Origin: Candidatus Brevefilum sp.
GTDB taxonomy: Bacteria > Chloroflexota > Anaerolineae > Anaerolineales > Anaerolineaceae
DNA: 52,941 nucleotides
Direction: 5' to 3'
NCBI GenBank assembly: GCA_019428905.1
Contig: JAHYJN010000015.1
Coordinates: 1-52,941 of the forward strand
Made by a program: the position numbers and the translations under genes. The notes under the pieces were generated by a model, which was given only the letters and a program-made list of their open reading frames with translations, did no database searches and was not told where the DNA came from. How positions within the stretch are numbered: position 1 is the first letter of the stretch; every line of letters starts with the position of its first letter. Shown here piece by piece: positions 8,897 to 17,077 of the stretch.

Positions 8897-9904
8897 TCAT
8901 CTCAACCTGGAGGATGTGATAAACAGCAGCACAATCCCCAATAGGCTGACGCCTACCAGGCCGATGCCGATCCACAACGTATCCCCGCTGAAAATATTCA
9001 CCAGGAAATTGCTGCGCGGGTTAGGCACCTCGTTCGGTGTGGGTAGAGGTGTGGCGGCTTCCGTCCTGGGCCAGGGGGTGCGGGTCGCCGTGGGCGTTGG
9101 GGTGGGTTCCTCGGTGGGTGTGGGTGTGGGTGTTTCTCCTTCACCCTCAATTTCCAGGTTGGCGGGGATGATCAGCAGCTGCTGGTCAGGAAAAATGGCT
9201 GAATCCTCGGTGAGATAGTTCTGCTCCAGGAGTTTTATCATGGAAATTTCGTAGGCTTCAGCAATCCCCCACAAGGTCTGGCCAAACTGCACCACATGGA
9301 TGACTGAGCCGTCGGGGTTGGATGTTGAGGTGACCACCGACTGAATCAGGGGGGCTTGGGTGCCGGATGGACCGCCAGGGGCAGAGGTGGATTGCGGGGG
9401 AGCGCTGCCGACCACATGCCCAAATTTAACCACGTACACGGTCATCCCCTGGCTGTCGAGGGCGACGCCGGCGCCAAATTCGTTGTGCCAGGTGGTAAGC
9501 ATATTGCTGATATGGGCTGATGACGGCGCCCACATGGTATAGACGCAGTTGTAGGCGGTCAGACCCGGGCCGCGCGCCCAGTTTTCGGTGACGCTGACCC
9601 TTGCGCCGCCCCCATACCCGACGGCAAGCGCTCGATCGGCCGGGGTGCTGCCGCCTTCACCGGTATGACCGCCTTGCAAGGTTGTTGCGATCCAGTTGGC
9701 ATGGTTCTGGGCGGCCAGGTTGAGGTATTGGTTTTCAGCCAGGGGCGCCATGCCATTAGCGATGCGCAGCCCGTTGATCTCCGCCAGCACTTCGTAAGGC
9801 GCGCCTGCCTGGGCTTGTGCGCCTTCAGGTGTGCCCAGGAAGGGGGAGATTAAGCATAAAAGGGCAAGGATTGCCAAGAGGCGTCGTTTGAGTGGGTGTG
9901 TCAT
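8897..9904 (-). CDS. CAP (SCP/PR1) domain protein with LysM and C-terminal anchor
   Basis: A 335-residue exported protein. The start at 9904 gives a clean signal peptide (MTHPLKRRLLAILALLCLI); the frame is also open to 9961. Next is a CAP domain (about residues 35-165), with LAAQNHANW supplying the first conserved His and GVALDSQGMTVYVVKFG forming its last strands. A LysM motif follows (VIHVVQFGQTLWGIA to LLIIPA), suggesting peptidoglycan binding. A TPTPT-rich linker leads to a final transmembrane helix (WIGIGLVGVSLLGIVLLF) and a short basic tail. CAP domains bind lipids or proteins and some are proteases; no specific activity can be claimed. Confidence 0.85.
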   Translation of the reverse strand: MTHPLKRRLLAILALLCLISPFLGTPEGAQAQAGAPYEVLAEINGLRIANGMAPLAENQYLNLAAQNHANWIATTLQGGHTGEGGSTPADRALAVGYGGGARVSVTENWARGPGLTAYNCVYTMWAPSSAHISNMLTTWHNEFGAGVALDSQGMTVYVVKFGHVVGSAPPQSTSAPGGPSGTQAPLIQSVVTSTSNPDGSVIHVVQFGQTLWGIAEAYEISMIKLLEQNYLTEDSAIFPDQQLLIIPANLEIEGEGETPTPTPTEEPTPTPTATRTPWPRTEAATPLPTPNEVPNPRSNFLVNIFSGDTLWIGIGLVGVSLLGIVLLFITSSRLR

Positions 9905-10043
9905 GGTGTTTATTGTGGGCTTGCCAGGTTGGGTGCTGTGCTGGTTGTGGAAGGCTGGCAAATGATCATTGGTCGCTAGATTCTACTCAAAAGCTGTAAA
10001 ATACACAAACACACCAGAAAATGTTTGTCAGGATGTGTGGGGA

Positions 10044-11108
10044 TCAAGGATTAACCCGGATTTGGTCCCCGGGGACGACTTCGCCGACCAGCCAGGCGGG
10101 CTGACCAATGCCTTTGGCAGCGGACAGAAATTCGCTGACCTTAGCCTGTGGTACGCCAAGCAGCAGACCTCCGCTGGTTTGTGGGTCAAACAGCAGCATC
10201 TGCTGCTCTTCGGGGATGGCTGGGTCAAAGCGCACATGCGTTTCATAATAGCGTTTATTGTCAAACGCGCCGCCGGGGAAGGACCAAGCCTGGGCATGTT
10301 TCTTGGCGCAGGAGATGAAGGGTACATCACCAAAGCACACCTGCAATCCGACGCCTGCCGCACTGGCCATTTCCCAGGCGTGCCCCAGGAAGCTAAAGCC
10401 GGTGATGTCAGTAGCGGCGCGCAATTTAAACTGGACGGCTAATTGGGCTGCGCCCCGGTTGAGGCCTTTCATCCAACCCACCACCTCGGCCACATCCTCG
10501 GGTGAGGCTTTGTCCTGCTTGAGGGCGGTGGTGGTCACACCGAAGCCGAGGGGCTTGGTTAATACCAGCTGGTCACCAATTTGTAGGGCGTCTTTGCGCA
10601 AGAGTTGGTTCTCAGCGGCAAAGCCCACAGCGACCAGACCAATCTTGGGCTCTTTGTCCTGGATGGTATGCCCACCAGCAATAACGGTGCCGGCCTCGGC
10701 GGCTTTCTCCGCCAGGCCGCGGATGATCTCCTGCGAGATGCTGGGGTCGAGGTCGGGCGGCAGGGCGGCAATCGTGAGCGCCATAAAGGGCGTGGCGCCC
10801 ATGGCATACACATCCGAAAGGCTGTTGGCGGCCGCGATCGCGCCGTAGTCATACGGGTCATCCACCACCGGCGTGAAGAAATCGGTCGTCATCACCAGGG
10901 CACGGCCATCGTCCAAGCGCCACACGGCGGCATCATCAGGCGGATTTAGACCGATCAGCAGGTCGGGGTAGTCTGCATTTTGATAGATGGTTGAGAGCGG
11001 CTGCAGCACCTGCGCCAGCGCTTCCGCGCGCAGTTTTGACGCTCAACCTGCACAACTGGAGAGCGAGGTCAGGCGAACCTGGCGGCCGGATGGGGATTTT
11101 TCAGACAT
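10044..11108 (-). CDS. selD: Selenide, water dikinase (selenophosphate synthetase), selenoprotein with in-frame UGA at Sec22
   Basis: Makes selenophosphate from selenide and ATP, the selenium donor for selenocysteine and selenouridine. ATG 11108 opens a frame whose codon 22 is UGA (11045-11043). The surrounding residues LTSLSSCAG-U-ASKL match the SelD active-site loop, so UGA reads as selenocysteine; Cys19 and Lys25 flank it. The rest is a complete AIR-synthase fold: PDDAAV, MTTDFFTPVV, ANSLSDVYAMGA and AGGHTIQDKEPK with the expected Asp and Gly ligands. With the UGA read through it has 354 residues, normal for SelD; calling the gene from GTG 11009 would lose the catalytic loop. The organism must therefore have selA, selB and selC elsewhere. 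Confidence 0.93.
11010..11045 (-). promoter_or_regulatory. Candidate bacterial SECIS hairpin in selD
   Basis: Immediately 3' of the UGA (11045-11043), after nine bases, the mRNA can fold with CTGCGC (11033-11028) pairing GCGCAG (11015-11010), or with GCGC-GGAA-GCGC at the tip. The distance from UGA to the apical loop suits SelB-dependent SECIS elements. Seen as complementarity; function is inferred from the UGA context. Confidence 0.6.
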
Positions 11109-11438
11109 AGGTTCCAATCATGTTTAAGGACTTGATACCACGGGAATTATACCTAATTTAGCGGGCGGTGTTCGATTAACCGAACCATTGGCAATCATAA
11201 TAATCATTTATGAAAGGGTGTTGACCATCATAACGAATTAGCAATTATTCAATGAGCAGGGCGACGCACAAAGTGTCGAGTTTACGAAGACAAGCGTTGT
11301 TCTTCAATATTATAAGATTAAATTAAATATATTCTAAATCATTCTCTGAAATTTTACAGAAATTCGTTTACGGTGCGTGGATTTCTATATGCTTTGTGAT
11401 GGCATACTATTCATTGCTGGAACTAACGAGAAAGATAA
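11109..11438. other. AT-rich intergenic region with a 23 bp dispersed repeat
   Basis: No gene supported. Positions 11270-11292 (AAAGTGTCGAGTTTACGAAG and three more bases) recur exactly, in reverse orientation, at 39990-40012. The remainder is AT-rich and may hold the selD promoter, but I see no strong boxes. Confidence 0.5.
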
Positions 11439-13250
11439 TTATCCCTCCCCGTTCAGGTCCCCGTCCCACAGCTTCTGCATCTCGAGGTTGGCTCCGAGCA
11501 GGTCTGACAGCCGACCAACCGCTTCAATGCAGCCGTCCTTGAGCAGGATGATCTGGTCGGCGCGCTGCAGGGCGGGCTTGCGGTGGCTGACGACCAGGCA
11601 GGTGGCTTTCTGGTTGTAGCTAAAGATGCGCGACCAGAGTTCTTGCTCGGTTTCAACATCCAAGGCGCTGGAGATGTCGTCAAACACCAGCAGGGAAGCA
11701 TCGCGCACAAACATACGGGCGGCGGCCGCTCTCTGACGTTGGCCCCCGGAAAGTTTGACACCCTTCGCGCCGACCATTGCCGATAAGCCGCCGTGGATTT
11801 CTGACAAGTCCTGTTCCAAAACAGCCATGGCGATCGCCTGGTCAAGGTCGACTTGGTCTTCGGGTAAGCCCATCAGGATATTGTCACGCAGGCTCTCACT
11901 GAACAGGATCGGGACCTGGGGGGTATAAGCGCTGCGGGGCGGCGTGAAGAACACATCCGGTTTAACGACCCGCTGGCCGTTCCAATAGATCTCGCCCGAC
12001 TGCGCCGGCAGCAACCCCAGCAGGGTCTGCAGCAGGGTGCTCTTTCCCGAACCAACCCGCCCGGTGATGACGGTGAAGGATCCCCGCTCAAGGCGGAAGC
12101 GAATGTTTTCGATGCCCCTGGCGCTGCGCGGGAAGTGGTAGGTCAGATCCCGCACCTCTAAGGTTTCAAGGTGATCGGCGTGGGTTTTAGGGTGATAGGG
12201 CACTTCGGGGAGTTCGCCGCGCAGGTAGACCGGTGTGTAGGCGACCAGCTTTTCGGCTGGCGAACCCTGGAGCAGGTGCACCATCCTGTCGATGGAGACG
12301 CCCAGGCGTTTGAACCAGGCGATGCGGTCTCCGATGATGGCGGAGAAGTCGGCCACCCAGGTGAGGTAGTAGACGAACAGGGCTAGGTCGCCCACTGCAA
12401 AGTCGCCGGCCTGCATGGCTGCACCGGCAGTCAACAGGATGATGCCGGTGAAGATGTTGCCGGTGTTGCGGAAGGCGGCATCCAGTATCTGGTTAAACAG
12501 CGCATCTTTGAGGGAGGTTTTACGCCGGGTTTCGTTGATCTGCTTAAGATAATCAACTGTGCGCGCTTCCGCACCGGCGACCTTAACCGCCATAATGCTG
12601 CCAAACAACTCGCCAATAAAATCGGTCACCCTGCCGGTGGCTTCCCTGCTGGCCTGGCGGTATTCGGTGATCTTTTTATTCGCATAGTTAGCAATCAGGA
12701 TCACGATTACCAGGGGCACAAACACCACAATGGTAACGGTGACATTGATGCGCAGCATGACGATAAATGCCACGATCGCAAAGAAACCGAACCCGAACAC
12801 GATCAGCATTTCAGCCATGAAGAAGGCGATTTCATCCGCGTCATCTCGGAAGCGACTGACCGCTTCACCCGGGGACTCAGGAACCGCTCTGGCACCCGGT
12901 CGGCGCAGGATGGTATCGAAGATGTTGACACGCATCAGTGCGGTGATCGTATAGCGGAAGTTGAAATACAGCACCACATCTGTAAAGAAGGCCAGGCCGC
13001 GCCCCAGGGCGATGGCCACCAAAAAGGCCACCAGCGTCCACAGGTTGAAGCCAGACACGGTTTGTCCGGTGAGCTGGTTGAACACCGCCTGGATCACAAA
13101 GCCGCTCAGCTGGGGGAAGACACCAAAGATCAAGATTTCCATCAAACCGAAGGCGCCGTACAGCCAGGGCTTATACTTGGTCAGCTGCCAGATGTACCAC
13201 CAGGTGCTGGGGCGTGCTGCAGCCTGTTTATTGGATGTCGCACGGTTCAT
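11439..13250 (-). CDS. ABC exporter half-transporter, subunit with degenerate Walker B
   Basis: A 603-residue fusion of a six-helix membrane domain (about 1-330) and an ATPase domain (about 370-600), of the multidrug/lipid exporter type. Walker A is GRVGSGKST and the signature is canonical, LSGGQRQR. Walker B is LLVFDDISSALD: the catalytic Glu after the Walker B Asp is replaced by Asp. The switch His is present (VVSHRK). Its start overlaps the end of the companion gene by 4 bp, so the two are co-translated and almost surely form a heterodimer. The companion has the reverse defect, so only one ATP site should be fully active. The substrate is unknown. Confidence 0.9.
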   Translation of the reverse strand: MNRATSNKQAAARPSTWWYIWQLTKYKPWLYGAFGLMEILIFGVFPQLSGFVIQAVFNQLTGQTVSGFNLWTLVAFLVAIALGRGLAFFTDVVLYFNFRYTITALMRVNIFDTILRRPGARAVPESPGEAVSRFRDDADEIAFFMAEMLIVFGFGFFAIVAFIVMLRINVTVTIVVFVPLVIVILIANYANKKITEYRQASREATGRVTDFIGELFGSIMAVKVAGAEARTVDYLKQINETRRKTSLKDALFNQILDAAFRNTGNIFTGIILLTAGAAMQAGDFAVGDLALFVYYLTWVADFSAIIGDRIAWFKRLGVSIDRMVHLLQGSPAEKLVAYTPVYLRGELPEVPYHPKTHADHLETLEVRDLTYHFPRSARGIENIRFRLERGSFTVITGRVGSGKSTLLQTLLGLLPAQSGEIYWNGQRVVKPDVFFTPPRSAYTPQVPILFSESLRDNILMGLPEDQVDLDQAIAMAVLEQDLSEIHGGLSAMVGAKGVKLSGGQRQRAAAARMFVRDASLLVFDDISSALDVETEQELWSRIFSYNQKATCLVVSHRKPALQRADQIILLKDGCIEAVGRLSDLLGANLEMQKLWDGDLNGEG

Positions 13251-15055
13251 TCCAGCACCTCGTCTAGCCCCGTACGCAGCAGGTTGTGGAACTTGGAACC
13301 GGCGTCCAGCGCCAAATCTAACCGGTCGCCAAATTCAACCACCCGGCCTTGCTCCAGGATCATGATCTTATCGGCACGCCCCAGGGTCTTCAAGCGGTGG
13401 GCGATGATCAGGGCGGTGCGGCCAGCTGTCAGCCGATCGACGGCTTTTTCGATCAACTGCTCGGTGGCGGGGTCCAAGCGGGAAGAGGCCTCATCCAGCA
13501 CGACCAGGCCTGGGTCCCCAAGGAAGATGCGGGTGAAGGCCAGCAATTGCGCTTCGCCGGCCGAAAGGCCTGATCCCCCCGATTCCAACACGGTATCCAG
13601 CCCGTTTTTCAACCCGCCAAACCAGCGCCCCAGCCCCAACGCATCGATTACCGCCAGGATGCGGTCATCCGGGATGGCGGCATCAAAGAAAGTCAGGTTG
13701 TCGCGCACCGTGGCATGGAACAGCTCGATATTCTGGGTGACCATGCCGATCCGGCTGCGCAGGGCGTGCAGCGGTATGGATTGAATATCCACCAGATCCT
13801 GCGTCTGGCTTGATGCGGCAATCTTGATCCCGCCAGTTTGTGGGTCATACAGGCGGAAGAGCAGACGGGTGAGAGTGGTTTTGCCGCTGCCGGTGCGACC
13901 CAATAATCCCAGTACTTCGCCTGGCGCCAGGGAGAAGCTGATGCTTTCCAGAACGTTCTCAAACGGCACTGGCTGGGAATCATCAGGTGCATCGTCGTAG
14001 TAAAAGGAGACGTTTTCAAACTGCAGCGCCAGGGGGACACCCAGCGGCGGAAGGATGGTCCCGTGAGTTTTGATTGGGACTGTGACCTCGCCTTGGGTTG
14101 CAAATAATTCATAGATGCGCTTGATGCTGGCCAAGGCTTTCTGGACGTTGGAGAGCTGGCGGGAAATGTCCTCCAGCGGCAGCTCTAGCATGCGGTTGTA
14201 CTGGTAGATGATGTAGACGGTGCCGATGGTGATAACACCATTCAGGTAAAGCGACCCGCCCACCCCCAGCGAGACGGCGTTCCCCAGGGCAAAGATCAGC
14301 AGCATGCTGTTTAACATATAGTTGACCATTAAGCCAGCTTTGATCGAGCGCTGGAACATGACCTGGATGCGGGCAAAGAAGCCGCGCAGGGTGTACGCCC
14401 GTCCGCCGTTGGCGCGGATGTCCACCGTCCCGCCCAGGCGTTCCTCAAGGAAGCTGTAAAAGTCCGCCTCGGCTGTGCGTTCGGCTTCCCAGTGGGGGAC
14501 GGCGATGTTGCGGAAGCGGGTCAGCACAAACAGCGCAACCAGGGTAAAGCCGGTCAGCACCAGGCCAACCCGCCAATCCTCCCGATACAGCAGGACCAAG
14601 ATGGCGATCACTAGGATGGCGTTGCCCAGCAGCTTGAGCAGGAACTGAGAGAAAAAGTCGTTGAGGGTGGTGATATCTGAATCGATGCGGCTGATCATCT
14701 CACCCGGGGGGTGTGCTTTGTGGAAGCGCATATCCAGGTTGAGGGCATGTCGGGCGAGGTCTTCGCGCAGGGCATTGGTGGCTCGCCAGCCGATGTTCTG
14801 GGTGAAGTAGGTTGAGAAGACGGCGATCACCTGCTGCACCAGGGCGGTCACCAGGAACAGAGCGCCTAGGCGCGCCAGGAAGTTAAGCGCGGCACCGGCA
14901 ATCACCGCGTCGATGAAGGTGCGCATGATTTGGGGGATCAGCAGCTGCAGCCCCAGGTTGCCGAATACCAGCAACGCCAAAACCAGCACAGATCCCTTGT
15001 GGGGGGCCAGGTAGGTCTTGAACAGGTCGCGGTAATGAGTCAACGAAATCTTCAC
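13247..15055 (-). CDS. ABC exporter half-transporter, subunit with degenerate signature
   Basis: A 602-residue companion with the same layout: six membrane helices (about 1-320) and an ATPase domain (about 345-595). Walker A is GRTGSGKTT and Walker B is intact (VVLDEASSRLD) with catalytic Glu and switch His (IIAHRL). The signature is altered to LSAGEAQ instead of LSGGQ. This is the first gene of the pair, with the second overlapping by 4 bp. In heterodimeric exporters the altered signature of one subunit faces the altered Walker B of the other, giving one degenerate and one working ATP site; the substitutions here fit that pattern. Confidence 0.9.
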   Translation of the reverse strand: MKISLTHYRDLFKTYLAPHKGSVLVLALLVFGNLGLQLLIPQIMRTFIDAVIAGAALNFLARLGALFLVTALVQQVIAVFSTYFTQNIGWRATNALREDLARHALNLDMRFHKAHPPGEMISRIDSDITTLNDFFSQFLLKLLGNAILVIAILVLLYREDWRVGLVLTGFTLVALFVLTRFRNIAVPHWEAERTAEADFYSFLEERLGGTVDIRANGGRAYTLRGFFARIQVMFQRSIKAGLMVNYMLNSMLLIFALGNAVSLGVGGSLYLNGVITIGTVYIIYQYNRMLELPLEDISRQLSNVQKALASIKRIYELFATQGEVTVPIKTHGTILPPLGVPLALQFENVSFYYDDAPDDSQPVPFENVLESISFSLAPGEVLGLLGRTGSGKTTLTRLLFRLYDPQTGGIKIAASSQTQDLVDIQSIPLHALRSRIGMVTQNIELFHATVRDNLTFFDAAIPDDRILAVIDALGLGRWFGGLKNGLDTVLESGGSGLSAGEAQLLAFTRIFLGDPGLVVLDEASSRLDPATEQLIEKAVDRLTAGRTALIIAHRLKTLGRADKIMILEQGRVVEFGDRLDLALDAGSKFHNLLRTGLDEVLE

Positions 15056-15143
15056 AAAAAAGCCTTTGAAAAGATTGGTGGGTGATGCTTCTCACCAATC
15101 ATAATAGGCGAGTTTGTAATCGTCAACCAAGCCGTGTAAGGGT

Positions 15144-15304
15144 CAGGGCAATCGCAAAGTCGAACATTATTGCGGGATCAACGATCTTCACACTGTAGAC
15201 CCCCTCATCTCTGGCTCTTCTCCCTGCGAGAGAGAAGGGAGAAGTCGTTCTATTGACGCACGAAATCCGATTACAGACATCTCTCCCACTTTGCGATTAC
15301 CCTG
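15144..15304. mobile_element. MITE-like element, copy A
   Basis: A 161 bp element with terminal inverted repeats matching at 15 of 16 bases: AGGGCAATCGCAAAGT at the left and ACTTTGCGATTACCCT at the right. It encodes nothing. Its right end (GACATCTCTCCCACTTTGCG) is shared with copies B and C. I see no clear target-site duplication. Confidence 0.75.
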
Positions 15305-15315
15305 GGGTTGTCGTT

Positions 15316-15488
15316 AGGGCGATTGCAAAGTCATTATTTTTTTGCAGAATCGTCGATCTTCACTCTATAAACACCCCTTCCCGCCCTCCGGGCACCCATC
15401 CCCTCCCCGAGGGGAAGGGTTGGGGATGGGGTCTGTTAACTCACGAACAATGATATGACAGACATATCTCCCACTTTACGATTGCTCT
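15316..15488. mobile_element. MITE-like element, copy B
   Basis: A 173 bp element with diverged ends: AGGGCGATTGCAAAGT and ACTTTACGATTGCTCT. The centre holds a GC-rich fold around CCCCTCCCCGAGGGGAAGGG. Its right half matches copy C in inverted orientation almost throughout. Confidence 0.75.
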
Positions 15489-15566
15489 GGTATAAGGGTC
15501 CAGAGAAAATTTATGAATAATTATCGAATATGATTGAAGCGTAATATTTTATATTAAATACGTAAG

Positions 15567-15596
15567 GTAGGGGCGGACCTCTGTGTCCGCCCCTAC
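15567..15596. repeat. 12 bp hairpin repeat (GTAGGGGCGGAC)
   Basis: Perfect inverted arms at 15567-15578 and 15585-15596 around a 6-base loop. It resembles the GTAGGGGCACGG palindrome at 3227-3254, so it is probably a member of the same dispersed family. Confidence 0.7.
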
Positions 15597-15693
15597 ACGG
15601 TAATCAATCGTTGATTTTCATGATTAATGACGTTTTCGTCTTGCTTTGGGTGAAATTTAACCTTGCAGATTCACCCAAATAGCCCACTTCGTT

Positions 15694-16542
15694 TTAGGGA
15701 TTGATCGCCGCGCGGATTAGGCTCTCCTCGAATAGTCCCACCTGGCCATCAGCGGCGTAGGCATACACCGCAGCGGCGAAGATACCGCTGAGGGTGGTGC
15801 TGAGCAGGCTGAGGAACATGATGAACAGGACCAGCAAGGCACCAAACAGGATGGCGGGGATGAAGCTCTCGATCAAAATGGATATGCCGATACCCGCACC
15901 CACCAGCAGCAGACCGCCCAGGACGCCGATCAAGCCGAAGACCAGCCCAATCGAAAGGGTACCCGAGATTTGCTCGCCCCAACTGCGTTTGAGTAGGTCC
16001 CAGCTGCGCTGAACCGCTTTGATCGGCCCCAGGCCTTCGACGGCCACCACCGGCACGACCAGGAAGGTGATCACGTTCCAGGCGGCACCTAACAGGGAGG
16101 CAATAATGGCGCCAATCCCCTTGCCCTGTTTTTTGGAATGGTTGGAGAGCATGTTGAGGATCAGCCCGACCGTGGCGGACAGCAGCGCCCAGCCGAGGAT
16201 CGGCATGAGGCGCGAACGGGCGACCTTGTAGCCATCTTTGACCGTCGGATCGCCGCCCCGCAGGCGGATCATGGCTGCCCCAACCAGGGCGGTGTTGTTG
16301 TAATACACCACCGTGTACTGCACCAGGTAGAACAAGAACAGCACGATGTAGCCAAAGATCGGCATGCCGGTGTTGAGGATGCTGTCGAGCACGTTCCCGA
16401 CCAGGGTGGGGATCAGGAAGGTCAGCGTGACGAACAACATCACGATGGATGAAATGATGGGGAAGAGCAGTAGTTCTTTGTCGAGCTTGAGGACCTCTAA
16501 GCTGGCTTTGACCAGCGCCCAACTGCGTTTGATGCGTTCCAT
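15694..16542 (-). CDS. Polytopic membrane protein (DUF6159-like)
   Basis: A 282-residue protein with about six hydrophobic helices and no catalytic motif. ATG 16542 is chosen because AGGA lies about eight bases upstream; the frame is open to 16563. It opens with the amphipathic MERIKRSWALVKASLEVLK, then LLLFPIISSIVMLFVTLTFL. Paired segments such as AVQRSWDLLKRSWGEQISGT resemble membrane-domain repeats of the DUF6159 family, which as I recall is common in Chloroflexota and Actinobacteria and has no known function. It stands alone, flanked by repeat regions. Confidence 0.65.
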   Translation of the reverse strand: MERIKRSWALVKASLEVLKLDKELLLFPIISSIVMLFVTLTFLIPTLVGNVLDSILNTGMPIFGYIVLFLFYLVQYTVVYYNNTALVGAAMIRLRGGDPTVKDGYKVARSRLMPILGWALLSATVGLILNMLSNHSKKQGKGIGAIIASLLGAAWNVITFLVVPVVAVEGLGPIKAVQRSWDLLKRSWGEQISGTLSIGLVFGLIGVLGGLLLVGAGIGISILIESFIPAILFGALLVLFIMFLSLLSTTLSGIFAAAVYAYAADGQVGLFEESLIRAAINP

Positions 16543-16620
16543 GATGAGTCCTGTCGTGTGCAAATCTGGTTTGGGATAATTTTAGTGTAACCTGGTGAGG
16601 GATGTCAATTGGTAGAGATC

Positions 16621-16662
16621 GTGAATGGTGAATGGTGAATAGTGAATGGTGAATAGTGAATG
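16621..16662. repeat. Six tandem 7 bp units (GTGAATG/GTGAATA)
   Basis: Exactly six 7 bp units in register, with the last base alternating G or A. Shorter runs of the same unit occur just after 2462 and, inverted, at about 40788-40803. A microsatellite-like repeat with no visible function. Confidence 0.8.
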
Positions 16663-16956
16663 AAAAATAGGGACACGTTTAAAATTACGTTTACGGATAA
16701 TATTAGGGAACAGGTGTATCACTGCGTGGGCACCGGTTGCCAGCCCTGAGAGCGAAGCTCGTGAGGGTGTGCGCACCATAGAATTGATGAGCAGACAATT
16801 CTTTCGTAATCTACGAAACGGTTAACGCTCCCGGGATTTTCGCGTCAGATCAAAATAACCATAATCAATCCTGCAATTGAACTCCCATCATACACTGCTG
16901 ATTAAAATCCCAGGGATCTGTGTTGTAAATGTCAATCTTATCCATTCTTAAACAAA

Positions 16957-17039
16957 AATCCCGGGGATCTTAATCGGTTAAGGTATCCGAATAGATGTCA
17001 AATAGAAAACTGAACAGCATTCCCCAGATCCCCGGGATT
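16957..17039. repeat. Palindromic intergenic element, copy 2 (A-T variant)
   Basis: Perfect 14 bp arms, AATCCCGGGGATCT (16957-16970) and its complement (17026-17039). Compared with copy 1 the eleventh stem pair is A-T instead of G-C, changed on both arms. Confidence 0.85.
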
Positions 17040-17077
17040 AATTACTTTCTTAAAATGCCGATGTGGTATGTTGTTAC

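Larger units (their letters stand above)
15056..15693. other. Repeat-filled intergenic region
   Basis: No gene. It contains two adjacent MITE-like elements (15144-15304 and 15316-15488) and one hairpin (15567-15596). The spacer between the two elements is only 11 bp. Confidence 0.6.
16543..17077. other. Intergenic region with tandem and palindromic repeats
   Basis: No gene supported. It holds six tandem GTGAATR units (16621-16662), half copies of the CCCGGG palindromic element near 16829 and 16911, and one complete copy (16957-17039). Confidence 0.6.

Noticed and set aside
15749-16522. Alternative 257-residue frame inside the membrane protein gene
   Set aside because: His/Arg/Gln-rich with no fold signals; the overlapping frame has clear membrane helices and a ribosome-binding site.
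16621-16662. Tandem GTGAATG units as an origin or iteron set
   Set aside because: Units are 7 bp with no DnaA boxes, no replication gene and no unwinding region; a simple sequence repeat explains it.
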